Below the pieces are notes generated by a model. That model worked only from the letters and a program-made list of their open reading frames with translations. It searched no databases and was not told the origin of the DNA. Position numbers and translations under genes: made by a program. Below, one piece after another: positions 8,056-16,077 of a stretch of DNA of 64,000 nucleotides (its first letter is position 1; each line of letters begins with the position of its first letter). The stretch comes from Dehalococcoides mccartyi (GTDB lineage: Bacteria; Chloroflexota; Dehalococcoidia; UBA2979), in contig CAMBFG010000004.1 in the NCBI GenBank assembly GCA_945865925.1, positions 172,659 through 236,658 of the forward strand, written 5' to 3'.

Positions 8056-8808
8056 TCAGGCGCCGAACCGCGCCCGATGCCGCGCCAGCAGCGCAGGATC
8101 TGGGCGGAGCGGTCCACCAAAGATCAGCGAAGCGCCATCGAACTCGCCCAGCCACGGTCCAAGCGTGGGGAGGTGAAGCACGCTCGGTGACACCCGCACT
8201 CGCAGGTCGTCACTCACGGTCATCAGCCCCACATCGAATGCGCGGTCGTGCAACGCATTGAGACAGAGGCCGTTCCGAGTGTTCAAACGCTGAGCCACAT
8301 CCTCTGCCCACGGCACGATGTGGCTCCCGACGAGCAGCGACGTTTCCTCGATCCCGGTCACATAGCATTTCGACCCGTACCCGTTGAGCACCATTCGACG
8401 GAACAGCCGTTGATTCACGCGCACCTTCACGAGCGCTTCGCGCTCGCGGCCCTCAAGGTCGGGGACTTCGATCTCCGGCTCAACGTCGATTGGCCGTGTT
8501 TCCATTGCCGCGACGACGGTCTCTGCTTCAAAGAGCACGTCTTCGGGAGCGGCCTCGAACTCGTGCCATAAGCGGCGGGCATCGTCGCTGATACCCGCGA
8601 GGCCCCGAATACCGCGCTCCTGTAGCAACGGATCCAGACTCGCGAAGTTGGAGAGCCGCATCGCGACGGCGCTCGGTGTCCGCTCGATCATCGAGGCAAG
8701 CGCGATGACCTCGGGATTCAGCCGGTGGAAGCGCCCAAAGGGCAGCAGCCGGTACAGCCTGAGCGCGGCAAGATTCTGGTCACGGGTCCAATTCGGTGAG
8801 ACGGCCAT
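8056..8808 (-). CDS. HNH endonuclease domain protein (HNH_2 type)
   Basis: The 250-residue protein has a C-terminal HNH_2 nuclease domain: KCYVTGIEE, then SHIVPW near residue 165, then TRNGLCLNALHDRAFDVG. These supply the zinc- and metal-binding His/Asn/Asp set. The N-terminal about 90 residues (WTRDQNLAALRLYRLLPFGRFH, MIERTPSAVAMRLSNFAS) look like the specificity or DNA-contact region found in putative HNH restriction-type enzymes of COG3440. No methylase or other defence gene is adjacent, so it may be an orphan type IV-like nuclease or act in repair. Confidence 0.8.
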   Translation of the reverse strand: MAVSPNWTRDQNLAALRLYRLLPFGRFHRLNPEVIALASMIERTPSAVAMRLSNFASLDPLLQERGIRGLAGISDDARRLWHEFEAAPEDVLFEAETVVAAMETRPIDVEPEIEVPDLEGREREALVKVRVNQRLFRRMVLNGYGSKCYVTGIEETSLLVGSHIVPWAEDVAQRLNTRNGLCLNALHDRAFDVGLMTVSDDLRVRVSPSVLHLPTLGPWLGEFDGASLIFGGPLRPDPALLARHRARFGA

Positions 8809-8841
8809 GCGCCGCCAGGATAGCCGCCCGAGATGCCCTCG

Positions 8842-9021
8842 CTACGCCGCCGCAGGCGACAGGCAGGTCGTGTGGCCGCAGGCGCAGTCCTGCTGGCCCA
8901 TCGAGCAGGAGCAGGCGGGGGTGCACTCGGACTTGCCGAGGATGCCGAAACGGCGGAGGGCGGCGGCAACGGCGCCAGCGATCACGGCGACGAAGAACAG
9001 GCGACGGAGCAGACGCATCAT
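8842..9021 (-). CDS. Small Cys-rich single-pass membrane protein
   Basis: A 59-residue product (start ATGATG at 9021/9018, preceded by a GGGGGA stretch) with one membrane helix at about residues 7-24 (LFFVAVIAGAVAAAL). The C-terminal tail holds seven Cys in 22 residues (CTPACSCSMGQQDCACGHTTC). The spacing suggests metal binding or disulfide formation outside the membrane. No known family recognised. It sits just upstream (33 bases) of nothing on its own strand except the HNH gene, and diverges from the GarR-type gene. Confidence 0.5.
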   Translation of the reverse strand: MMRLLRRLFFVAVIAGAVAAALRRFGILGKSECTPACSCSMGQQDCACGHTTCLSPAAA

Positions 9022-9090
9022 CGGGGGAATCCTCTCGACGGGCGCCCTCGGCGGAGGGGGCGTGGGTTCCACTATGGCAGCGTCACGGAC

Positions 9091-9110
9091 GCCTCGCCAC
9101 CCGGCGAGGC
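9091..9110. other. Short perfect hairpin in the divergent intergenic region
   Basis: GCCTCGCC, loop ACCC, GGCGAGGC: an 8-base-pair stem between the small Cys-rich membrane protein and the GarR-type gene. There is no T-run, so it is not clearly a terminator; it could be an attenuator or a chance palindrome in GC-rich DNA. Confidence 0.3.
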
Positions 9111-9197
9111 GCGGCCGCCGGTCGAGGTGCCTCGAGGGCGCTATCGTCCCTGGCAGGCACTCAGCATGCAGCGGGGCTCGCGGGCGGGGAGATTCTG

Positions 9198-10088
9198 ATG
9201 GCGGAGACGGTCGGCTTCATCGGGCTCGGGATCATGGGACTGCCGATGGCGCGCAACCTGCTGCGCGCCGGGTTCCCGGTGGTCGCGTGGAACCGCACCG
9301 CCTCGAAGGTGGCACTCGCCGAGGGCGCCCAGGCGGCTGCCTCGCCAGCGGATGTCGCGGCGCGCGCGGACATCGTCATCGTCTGCGTGACGGCGAGCGC
9401 TGACGTCGAAGCGGTGATCGAGGGCAGAGCGGGCGTCCTCGAGGGCCTGCGAGCGAACGCCATCCTCATCGACATGAGCACGATCTCGCCCGACGTGACG
9501 AGGCGGCTCGCGACGCGCATCCGCGAACGCGGCGGGGACTACCTCGACGCCCCGGTGTCGGGTGGCGAACAGGGCGCGATCAACGGCACGCTCTCAATCA
9601 TGGTGGGCGGAGAGGCCTCGACCCTGGAGCGCGCACGGCCGGTGTTCGAGGCGATGGGGCGGCGCATTACCCTCTGCGGGCCGGTGGGCGCGGGCCAGAC
9701 GGTAAAGCTCTGCAATCAGATCGCGGTCTGCCTGAACAACCTCGCGATGGTGGAAGCCCTCGTCTTCTGCCAGCAGAGCGGCGTCGACCCGGCCGTGATG
9801 ATCGAGGCGATCAGCGCGGGTGCCGCGGGGTCGTGGCAGATCAGCAACCTCGCCGCCAAGATCGTCGCGCGCGACTTTGCCCCCGGCTTCAAGGTCTCGC
9901 TCCAGCAGAAGGACCTCCGCCTGGCCCTCGAAGCCGCCGAGGCTGTCCACGCACCACTCGCAGGCGTTTCGCTGGTGCACCAACTGCTCGGCGTCGTCGA
10001 GGGACGGCACGGCGGCGACGTTGGCACACAGGCGCTCGTGCGCGCGCTCGAGTCCCTCACGGGCGTCGAGGTGGGTGGCGCGCGGTGA
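9198..10088 (+). CDS. NAD(P)-dependent 3-hydroxyacid dehydrogenase (GarR/MmsB family)
   Basis: The 296-residue product has the Rossmann motif GFIGLGIMG at residues 5-13, the substrate signature DAPVSGGEQGA near 118-128 and the catalytic lysine in GQTVKLCNQ. These are the landmarks of the beta-hydroxyacid dehydrogenase family (tartronate semialdehyde reductase, 3-hydroxyisobutyrate dehydrogenase). Substrate is likely a small 3-hydroxyacid. The ATG at 9198 has GGGGAGATT upstream. Its stop overlaps the GTG of the next gene (GTGA, 10085-10088), so the two are translationally coupled. Confidence 0.9.
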   Translation: MAETVGFIGLGIMGLPMARNLLRAGFPVVAWNRTASKVALAEGAQAAASPADVAARADIVIVCVTASADVEAVIEGRAGVLEGLRANAILIDMSTISPDVTRRLATRIRERGGDYLDAPVSGGEQGAINGTLSIMVGGEASTLERARPVFEAMGRRITLCGPVGAGQTVKLCNQIAVCLNNLAMVEALVFCQQSGVDPAVMIEAISAGAAGSWQISNLAAKIVARDFAPGFKVSLQQKDLRLALEAAEAVHAPLAGVSLVHQLLGVVEGRHGGDVGTQALVRALESLTGVEVGGAR

Positions 10089-10597
10089 CTGTGTACGTCG
10101 GGCTCTTGCGCGCGGTGAACGTCGGCGGCACGGGCAAACTGCCGATGGCTGACCTGAAGGCGATGTGCGAAGCCGCCGGCTTCACAAACGTCGAGACCTA
10201 CATCGCGAGCGGAAACGTGGTCTTCGACGCCCGGGGTGCCGAGGGCATCGTGAAGACACGTCTGGAGTCTCGGCTGCAGACGTATGCCGGCAAGGCCGTC
10301 GATGTCTTTGTCCGTACTGCTTCGGAGATGGCGGCCGTCCTGGCCGCCAACCCGTTCCCAGATACACCGGCGAACCTGACGATGGCGGTATTCCTGGACA
10401 CATCACCGCCGGCCGACACGCTCACCTCGGTCACCGGTCAGGCGGACGAGGAAGTCCAGCTGGGCAAGCGCGAGATCTACATCCGCTACCCGAACGGACA
10501 GGCGGCCACCAAACTCAACGTCCGCGCCGCCGCCGCGGGCACCGCGCGCAACATGAACACCGTCGCCAAACTCGCTGCGATGGCCGCCGCGCGCTGA
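10085..10597 (+). CDS. DUF1697 family protein
   Basis: The 170-residue product starts at a GTG overlapping the previous stop. It shows the DUF1697 signature VGLLRAVNVGG at the N-terminus, then LKAMCEAAGFTNVETYIASGNVVF and a C-terminal KLNVRAAAAGTARNMNTVAKL. The family is common in bacteria and has no assigned biochemical role. Coupling to a hydroxyacid dehydrogenase gene does not reveal a function. Confidence 0.85.
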   Translation: MTVYVGLLRAVNVGGTGKLPMADLKAMCEAAGFTNVETYIASGNVVFDARGAEGIVKTRLESRLQTYAGKAVDVFVRTASEMAAVLAANPFPDTPANLTMAVFLDTSPPADTLTSVTGQADEEVQLGKREIYIRYPNGQAATKLNVRAAAAGTARNMNTVAKLAAMAAAR

Positions 10598-10711
10598 GCC
10601 GTCTGCGGACGCCGAGGTCGAGCGGGGCGCGCTACACTGCGCCGCGTCCCATACCGCCTGTATGCACGGCGTTGTGCGACCGCTACCGACCGAACGCGAG
10701 GGGGTTCCGAC

Positions 10712-11797
10712 GTGAAGGCTGCCGTTCTCAACGCTCCGAAGACACCGCTGACCATCGAAGACCTGACCATCGACGAGCCGATCGCCGGGGAAGCCCTCGT
10801 CCGTGTGGTCGCCGCTGGCGTGTGCCACTCCGACCTCCATTTCATTGAGGGCACCTACCCCGGCCGCCTGCCGATGGTGCTGGGACACGAGGTCGCTGGC
10901 GTCGTCGAGCAGGTGGGGCCCGGCGTCACGCACGTGCAGGCTGGGGACCGCGTGATCATGGGCTTCGTGCAGCCGTGCGGGCACTGCAAGTACTGCGACG
11001 GCGGTCACCCGAACCTCTGCCAGACCAAGACCACGGCGCGCGCCGCCGACCGCCCGATCCTGAAGCGCGGCGACCAGGCCGTGAGCGGCATGGCTGGCAC
11101 CGCCGGCTTCGCGCAGTACTCAGTCACACCCGCCACCGGCCTCATGAAGGTGCCAGACGGCATCGGCCTCGACGTCGCGGCGCTCGTCGGCTGCTCCGTG
11201 ATGACGGGGTACGGCGCGGTGGTGAACACGGCGAAGGTCGAGCCGGGATCGACGGTCGCGGTGATCGGCGCGGGCGGCGTCGGGCTCAACATCATCCAGT
11301 CGGCACGCCTCGCGGGCGCGTCGCGCATCATCGCTGTCGACATGGTCGAGGCGAAGTTGGCAGTCGCGAAGCAGTTCGGTGCGACGGACGTCGTGAACGC
11401 GGGCGACACCGACCCGGTGAAGAAGGTCCAGGAGCTCACGGGGGGTGGCGCCGACTACACCTTCGAGGCGATCGGGCTCAAGGTGACCGCCGAGCAGGCC
11501 TACGCCATGGCCGGCCGCGGTGGCACGGCGGTCATCGTCGGCATGGTCCCACCGACAGACCAGATCTCGATCTCCGGGCTGATCTGGGTGCAGGAGAAGA
11601 CGCTGAAGGGCTCGTACTACGGTTCTGCGCGCTTCAACGTGGACATGCCCCGCATCTTCAGCCTCTACCAGCAGGGCAAACTCAACATCGAGGGCCTCGT
11701 CACCAAGCGCTTCCCCCTCGAAGGCATCAACGAGGCGTTCGACCTGCTCCGGAGCGGTGCCGTCTCCCGCTCGATCCTGGAGATCGGGTCGGAGTAG
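10712..11797 (+). CDS. Zinc-dependent alcohol dehydrogenase (MDR, class III-like)
   Basis: The 361-residue product is a medium-chain dehydrogenase with catalytic zinc ligands in GVCHSD and GHEVAG. Its structural-zinc cluster is CGHCKYCDGGHPNLC and its NAD-binding motif is GAGGVGLN near residue 190. Asp following the second beta strand (IIAVDMVEAKL) predicts NAD+ rather than NADP+. It should interconvert a primary or secondary alcohol and the aldehyde or ketone. The GTG start at 10712 lies 11 bases after a GAGGGGG ribosome site. A TACACT box at 10633 may be the -10, and a terminator follows. Confidence 0.9.
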   Translation: MKAAVLNAPKTPLTIEDLTIDEPIAGEALVRVVAAGVCHSDLHFIEGTYPGRLPMVLGHEVAGVVEQVGPGVTHVQAGDRVIMGFVQPCGHCKYCDGGHPNLCQTKTTARAADRPILKRGDQAVSGMAGTAGFAQYSVTPATGLMKVPDGIGLDVAALVGCSVMTGYGAVVNTAKVEPGSTVAVIGAGGVGLNIIQSARLAGASRIIAVDMVEAKLAVAKQFGATDVVNAGDTDPVKKVQELTGGGADYTFEAIGLKVTAEQAYAMAGRGGTAVIVGMVPPTDQISISGLIWVQEKTLKGSYYGSARFNVDMPRIFSLYQQGKLNIEGLVTKRFPLEGINEAFDLLRSGAVSRSILEIGSE

Positions 11798-11820
11798 ACC
11801 TCGACGAGTGCGCAGATTCG

Positions 11821-11852
11821 AGAAAGGGCCTGACGAGATTCCGGCCCTTTCT
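11821..11852 (+). terminator. Terminator after the alcohol dehydrogenase gene
   Basis: AGAAAGGGCC ... GGCCCTTTCT forms a 10-base-pair stem with a 12-base loop, 24 bases after the dehydrogenase stop. The TTTCTT end gives a weak U-rich tail. Confidence 0.65.
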
Positions 11853-11863
11853 TGGTCGGCATG

Positions 11864-11904
11864 AGTATTACTGAGATCATACCTCGGTAATACTACGGTA
11901 TGAT
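11864..11904. promoter_or_regulatory. Two interleaved inverted repeats: probable operator of the toxin-antitoxin pair
   Basis: AGTATTAC (11864-11871) pairs with GTAATACT (11887-11894), and ATCATACC (11876-11883) pairs with GGTATGAT (11897-11904). Both repeats are perfect, AT-rich compared with the surroundings, and end seven bases before the antitoxin ATG. Ribbon-helix-helix antitoxins usually repress their own operon at such sites, so autoregulation is expected. Confidence 0.65.
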
Positions 11905-11910
11905 TCGAAT

Positions 11911-12165
11911 ATGACTGAACGCATCGCCATCAGCCTCGACACTCCCCTCCTGCGCGCGATCGAGCGCGAGCGGAAGCGCCTACGCCTCAGCCGCAGCGAG
12001 TTCATGCGCTTCACCACGCAGGCCTACTTCGACGCCATCGAGCGCAAGCGCCGCGACGACGAGTACGAACGTGCCTACCGCGAGATGCCCGAGACGCGTG
12101 AGGAACTGGATGCGCTAAACGCGGTCGCGGCACACACAGCCAGCCTGATCGCCGACAAGTGGTAG
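11911..12165 (+). CDS. Antitoxin, ribbon-helix-helix (MazE/CopG-like)
   Basis: An 84-residue protein with an N-terminal ribbon-helix-helix DNA-binding domain: RIAISLDTPLLRAIERERKR gives the strand and first helix, LSRSEFMRFTTQAYF the second. The C-terminal half is a charged helix (RRDDEYERAYREMPETREE) of the kind that wraps the toxin. The gene overlaps the toxin start by seven bases. It should repress the operon at the two repeats immediately upstream and neutralise the PemK/MazF-type toxin. Confidence 0.85.
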   Translation: MTERIAISLDTPLLRAIERERKRLRLSRSEFMRFTTQAYFDAIERKRRDDEYERAYREMPETREELDALNAVAAHTASLIADKW

Positions 12166-12494
12166 GTCGCGACTCCGAGGCGCTGCGACGGGGCGAGGTG
12201 TGGTGGGCGAATCTTCCTCCGCCCATGGGGGAACGCCCGGTCGTGTTGGTCGGCCGCCGTGCGTCCTACCGCCGACGAACCGCCGTGATCGCCATTCTCG
12301 TGACTCGTCGCGTTCGCAACCTCGATACCGAAGTTGCGCTCGGTCCATCAGAAGGGCTCGAGCCCTGCGTTGCGAACGCCGACACGATTCTTACGTTCGA
12401 ACGGACGTTGCTGGTCGATCGAGCGGGGGCGCTCGACGACGACAAGATGCGAGAACTCGACGAAGCGCTCCGCTACGCGCTCGATCTCAACTAA
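12159..12494 (+). CDS. Toxin, MazF/PemK-type endoribonuclease
   Basis: The 111-residue product carries the MazF/PemK fold signature RGEVWWANLPP...RPVVLVGRRA. The usual hydrophobic strand follows (TAVIAILVTRRV), then CVANADTILTFERTLL, corresponding to the conserved N.D....  .L...G segment. MazF toxins cleave mRNA at short sequence motifs; recognition here cannot be predicted. The start is a GTG at 12159 overlapping the antitoxin end, giving an 11-residue leader before RGEVWW; coupled translation is expected. Confidence 0.85.
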   Translation: MVGRDSEALRRGEVWWANLPPPMGERPVVLVGRRASYRRRTAVIAILVTRRVRNLDTEVALGPSEGLEPCVANADTILTFERTLLVDRAGALDDDKMRELDEALRYALDLN

Positions 12495-12504
12495 CGATCA
12501 CGCC

Positions 12505-13485
12505 CTACTGGTAGACGATGTACCGAGGCGGACTCTCGAGGGCCATCAGCTCCGAGGCCGTGAACACCGGCGTGTCCCAGTGGAAGAACAGCTTGAAGCC
12601 GGCGTACTCCGAGTACGCCGCGCGCGCGTAGCGGTTGTAACCGCCGAGTTTCTCCGGCTTGCCACCGAAGCCGTCCATATCCACCACCACATCGACGTCC
12701 GGCGACGCCTCGAGGGCGTCCAAGTCCACGAGCATCTTCGGGGTGAACTGGTGGAGCACGAGGATCTTCGGCGGCAGGTCGTGGGCGACGGCGATCCGCG
12801 CGAGGTACGCCTGCACCGGCCGGATCTGCGTCACGTCCAACGTGCCGATGACGCTTCCCGGCGCGCGGCGGTAGCGCTGTGTCGCGAACTCCGGGTCGAG
12901 CGCCACGTGGACGAACGGCTCGCGCAGGAACGCTTCGAGGCGTTCGACGCCCGACAGCGGATCGGTCCAGCCGACTTGCAGGTCGAGGAACAGCAGGATG
13001 CCGGCGGCACGCGCAGCCTCGACGTGCTCACGCACGGTCTCGATCGGTGTGCGGAGTAGGTACGAACCGTCGCTCTGGGGCTGGGGCTGGGCTACGTCCA
13101 CGATGAGGTGGAGTGCCGGGATCGCGTAGCGCGGCATCGAGTACCCGCTCGCCATCGGGACGTCGTACTGCGCGGCGAGTTGCTGAGCGCGGGCGACGGC
13201 GCCTGCCGTGTCGTGGCAGCCAAGTTCGCCCATGAAGCAGATCCCGGGGTGTCCGTACAAGCTCACGACCGGGCCCTGGGCGAAGTAGGAGGGCGTCCGG
13301 AGCGGGAGGCTGCGCCGCGTCACCTCGAGGGAGGTGACCGGGAGATTCATGGGGGTGGCGTTGTCGGTGATGAAGGAGGGCGGGGCCGGCGCGCCGAGGG
13401 CGCTCGTCGTTCCGGGGAGAGCAGCAACGACGAGGACTAGGAGGGCCGAGGCGAGGAGCAGGCCGAAGCCGATGTTCCGCCGCAT
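12505..13485 (-). CDS. Conserved secreted protein, predicted TIM-barrel-like
   Basis: The 326-residue product starts with a signal or anchor peptide (MRRNIGFGLLLASALLVLVV). The mature part has alternating strands and helices: VVSLYGHPGICFMGELG, LHLIVDVAQ, ILLFLDLQVGW, FVHVALDPEF, ILVLHQFTPKM and VDVVVDMDGFGG. These are spaced like a TIM barrel. The same order of motifs occurs in actinobacterial cell-surface lipoproteins as I recall them; no enzyme activity is known. No Cys follows the hydrophobic region as in a lipobox, so it is secreted or membrane-anchored. The gene is convergent with the toxin gene. Confidence 0.65.
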   Translation of the reverse strand: MRRNIGFGLLLASALLVLVVAALPGTTSALGAPAPPSFITDNATPMNLPVTSLEVTRRSLPLRTPSYFAQGPVVSLYGHPGICFMGELGCHDTAGAVARAQQLAAQYDVPMASGYSMPRYAIPALHLIVDVAQPQPQSDGSYLLRTPIETVREHVEAARAAGILLFLDLQVGWTDPLSGVERLEAFLREPFVHVALDPEFATQRYRRAPGSVIGTLDVTQIRPVQAYLARIAVAHDLPPKILVLHQFTPKMLVDLDALEASPDVDVVVDMDGFGGKPEKLGGYNRYARAAYSEYAGFKLFFHWDTPVFTASELMALESPPRYIVYQ

Positions 13486-13605
13486 CTCGGGGGTTCCCCA
13501 TTCGCGCCAACCCCGCCGCGCAGGGCCAGCGTATGGCAAACACGAACGTGAGTAAACACCTCAACAGATATCGGAGAATCCACAGCCGAGCGGGTTACGA
13601 ACATA

Positions 13606-13621
13606 TGTTTCATGTGAAACA
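13606..13621. promoter_or_regulatory. parS-like site (candidate ParB-binding sequence)
   Basis: TGTTTCATGTGAAACA differs from the widely conserved parS consensus (TGTTTCACGTGAAACA) at one central base. It lies in the 178-base gap between the amidase gene and the secreted protein gene. A perfect palindrome AACATATGTT (13600-13609) overlaps its left end. No parA, parB or replication gene is in the window. Confidence 0.6.
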
Positions 13622-13663
13622 TCGAGTTTCCCGGGGAGTAGGCGGCGTCGGGGACGGGCGCGC

Positions 13664-14578
13664 TCATCGGCGCATCGCGACATCGATCAGCACGCTCTTG
13701 ATCGCCTCGGCGATCCCCACGGCCATGACGTGACGTGCGGTGTCGTCCTTGAGCAGCGCGGCGTCGTCCTCGTTCGTGATGTAGAGCAACTCGATCAGCA
13801 CACCCGGCATCTGCGTCGCGCGCGTCTGAATCGAGGACTGCGAGCCGTAGCCGAGGGCGTCCCAGTCACCGCCGCGCTCGTCCATCTCCTGGCGCGTCAG
13901 TTCCCGCTCCCCTCCCAGGACGAGGAACGGCGTGACGCGTCCCGCGCTGTCCGCCATCCCCGTATCCGCCCGGACCAGGCCTTGATCGACGTCGTACCCG
14001 CTCGTCTGGAGCCTCGCCACCACGCTGGTGCGGATGGCCTCGGCGAGCGCAAGACTGCGGTCTGAGAACTCGCGGCCTGGCGTGTACATCACTTCGATGC
14101 CGCGGGCGCTCGGATCCTGGAAGCCGTTCGAGTGGATCGAGATGAACAGGTCAGCCTTCGCCTCGTTAGCGATTGCGATGCGCGAGTCGATGTCGGCGAA
14201 GATGGCGCTGTAGTCCCAGAGCACGCGCCCGTCATGGGTAGCCCGACCGTCATCCGTCCTCGTGTAGACGACGTCGATGTCAGCCTGCTCCAGTAACGCG
14301 CCCACCCGTTTTGCCATATCCAGGTTGGAGTCGCGCTCGATCAGGCCGTAGCCGGTCGCGCCCCACTCGTCGCCGCCGTGCCCCGGATCGAGGACAACAC
14401 GCAGCCTCGGCGGGCCCTCATTGAAGAAACCACGCGAGTCGAACGAGAGCAGGCCGGACTGGACCACTCCCAACAGCAGGAGCGGGATCGCGAGCACGGA
14501 GAAGAGCGTCTTCCGGCTCACGGAAGCCCGCACCGCGGATTCAGCCCGGCCATGCCATCGGTCGCTTTCGAAGAACAT
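13664..14578 (-). CDS. N-acetylmuramoyl-L-alanine amidase (Amidase_3)
   Basis: The 304-residue protein has a basic N-terminus and one membrane helix (LFSVLAIPLLLLGVVQSGLL, about residues 25-45). A zinc amidase domain follows. DPGHGG supplies the first His, ERDSN the Glu, FISIHSNG the second His and IELLYITNEDD the catalytic Glu. Such enzymes cleave the lactyl-amide bond between MurNAc and the stem peptide in peptidoglycan. The ATG at 14578 was chosen over an upstream start that adds about 33 unlikely residues. It implies a real peptidoglycan wall, in line with murA, murI and mreB in the window. Confidence 0.9.
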   Translation of the reverse strand: MFFESDRWHGRAESAVRASVSRKTLFSVLAIPLLLLGVVQSGLLSFDSRGFFNEGPPRLRVVLDPGHGGDEWGATGYGLIERDSNLDMAKRVGALLEQADIDVVYTRTDDGRATHDGRVLWDYSAIFADIDSRIAIANEAKADLFISIHSNGFQDPSARGIEVMYTPGREFSDRSLALAEAIRTSVVARLQTSGYDVDQGLVRADTGMADSAGRVTPFLVLGGERELTRQEMDERGGDWDALGYGSQSSIQTRATQMPGVLIELLYITNEDDAALLKDDTARHVMAVGIAEAIKSVLIDVAMRR

Positions 14579-14661
14579 GGGTCGAGCGTAGGTGCGGGGT
14601 ACCGCAGTACCCGTCGAGATTCGTGACCGATCCGTATCAGATTCGCGACATGTCGGAACGA

Positions 14662-14689
14662 AGACGGCCCCGCGCATGCGGGGCCGTCT
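14662..14689 (-). terminator. Terminator after crotonyl-CoA reductase gene
   Basis: AGACGGCCCCGC, loop GCAT, GCGGGGCCGTCT: a 12-base-pair stem starting 21 bases beyond the stop on the minus strand. It is followed on that strand by a T-rich TCGTTCC stretch, and it separates this gene from the amidase gene downstream. Confidence 0.75.
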
Positions 14690-14710
14690 CGATCCTGGAC
14701 AGGCCGAAGG

Positions 14711-15964
14711 CTAGTCGAGGGTGGTCATGCCCTTGCGCTTGGCGTTCACGAGGATCGCCATGTTGCCGTTCCCCCGGTTCTCGTACATCAACTGGTGCGG
14801 CTTGCCGACCTCGTTGAACTCGAACACCTCGCCGAGGCAGGGGTCGACTTCCTTGTTCGCGACCATGTCGTTCAGGGCGGCGCACTGTGCCACGCTGGCG
14901 AAATGCGAGCCCTGGAGGCGCTTCTGGCGCATCCACAGGTAGCGAAGGTCAACGTCCGCGTTGTAGCCACTGGTGCCGGCACAGATCACGATCATGCCAC
15001 CGTTCTCCGCCATGAAGACGGAGGTCGGCACGGTCGACTCACCGGGGTGCTCGAAGACAATCTTCGGACCTCGGCGCTCGCCGAGGACTTCCCAGAACTT
15101 GGCGCCGAACGCACGGGCGCCCTTCATCCAGTCACCGAAGGCTGCCGCGTCATCCAGGTCAGGCAGGCGCCCCCAGTGCGTGAACGCCGGGTCCTTGCGG
15201 TTGATGACGCCCTTGGCGCCCAACTGCAGGCAGTACTCGACACGACTGTCTTCGGAGACCACGGCGATCGGGACGCCGCCCTTGGCCTTCGTGATCTGGA
15301 TCGCCATCGTGCCGAGGCCACCGGTACCGCCCCAGATCAGGACCGGGTCGCCGGGTTGCACGGTGTTCGGCTCCCAGCCCATCAGCATGCGGTAGGCGGT
15401 GGCGCCCACGAGCATGTAGGCGCTGGCGGCCTCCCAGTTGAGGTGCTTCGGCTTCGGGAAGCACTGGTAATGGTCGACCACCGTGAACTGGGCGAAGGAG
15501 CCGTAGTTGCTCTCGTAGCCCCAGATCTTGTTGGTGGAGGACATGATCGGCTCGGTGCCGGCCTTGATGTCGGCCGCGTCCTCATCCCATTGCCCGCAGG
15601 AGAGGACGACCTCGTCCCCCACCTTCACGTTGCGGACCTCGGAACCGGTCGCCCAGACCACGCCAGAGGCGTCCGAGCCGCCGATGTGGAAGTCCTCGGG
15701 CTCGCCCTTGCGCTGGCGGGCACCAATCACGTCCACGGGGAAACCGAGGCCCGCCCAGACGTTGTTGTAGTTCACGCCCGCGGCCATCACCCAGACCAGC
15801 ACCTGCTTGGGGCCGACCTTCGGGACGTCCACGACCTCCACCTCGAAGGCCTGCTCGGGCTTTCCGAAGCGCGAAGCGCGAATGAGCGAGGCGTGCATTT
15901 GCTTCGGCACGTACCCCAGCGGGGGCGTCTCGCCGACGGCGTACAGATCTTTTTCAACAGGCAT
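14711..15964 (-). CDS. ccrA: Crotonyl-CoA carboxylase/reductase
   Basis: A 417-residue medium-chain reductase with the hallmarks of Ccr. It has an N-terminal extension ([12 protein letters not shown]), [14 protein letters not shown], the insertion [13 protein letters not shown], the nucleotide site [11 protein letters not shown] near residue 225 and a C-terminal LQGSHFAS. In studied Ccr enzymes an Asn in the first segment and the His of GSHFA hold CO2 while crotonyl-CoA is reduced with NADPH to ethylmalonyl-CoA. That points to the ethylmalonyl-CoA route or extender-unit supply. No other gene of that pathway is adjacent. A plain acryloyl/crotonyl-CoA reductase is the alternative. Confidence 0.85.
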   Translation of the reverse strand: MPVEKDLYAVGETPPLGYVPKQMHASLIRASRFGKPEQAFEVEVVDVPKVGPKQVLVWVMAAGVNYNNVWAGLGFPVDVIGARQRKGEPEDFHIGGSDASGVVWATGSEVRNVKVGDEVVLSCGQWDEDAADIKAGTEPIMSSTNKIWGYESNYGSFAQFTVVDHYQCFPKPKHLNWEAASAYMLVGATAYRMLMGWEPNTVQPGDPVLIWGGTGGLGTMAIQITKAKGGVPIAVVSEDSRVEYCLQLGAKGVINRKDPAFTHWGRLPDLDDAAAFGDWMKGARAFGAKFWEVLGERRGPKIVFEHPGESTVPTSVFMAENGGMIVICAGTSGYNADVDLRYLWMRQKRLQGSHFASVAQCAALNDMVANKEVDPCLGEVFEFNEVGKPHQLMYENRGNGNMAILVNAKRKGMTTLD

Positions 15965-16077
15965 GGGTGCTCCCTCCGCACGGTGCCCGCCCCAGGAGGC
16001 CGGGCCCGGGCGTGATGCTAGCACCCACTTCGGGGAGAGGCAGGCGGGGGCAGCCGCCGAGGGCGCACGAACCCCGA

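Noticed and set aside
14795-16015. 406-codon plus-strand frame opposite ccrA
   Set aside because: Mirror of ccrA codon positions, with no domain or ribosome site; ccrA is certain on the minus strand.
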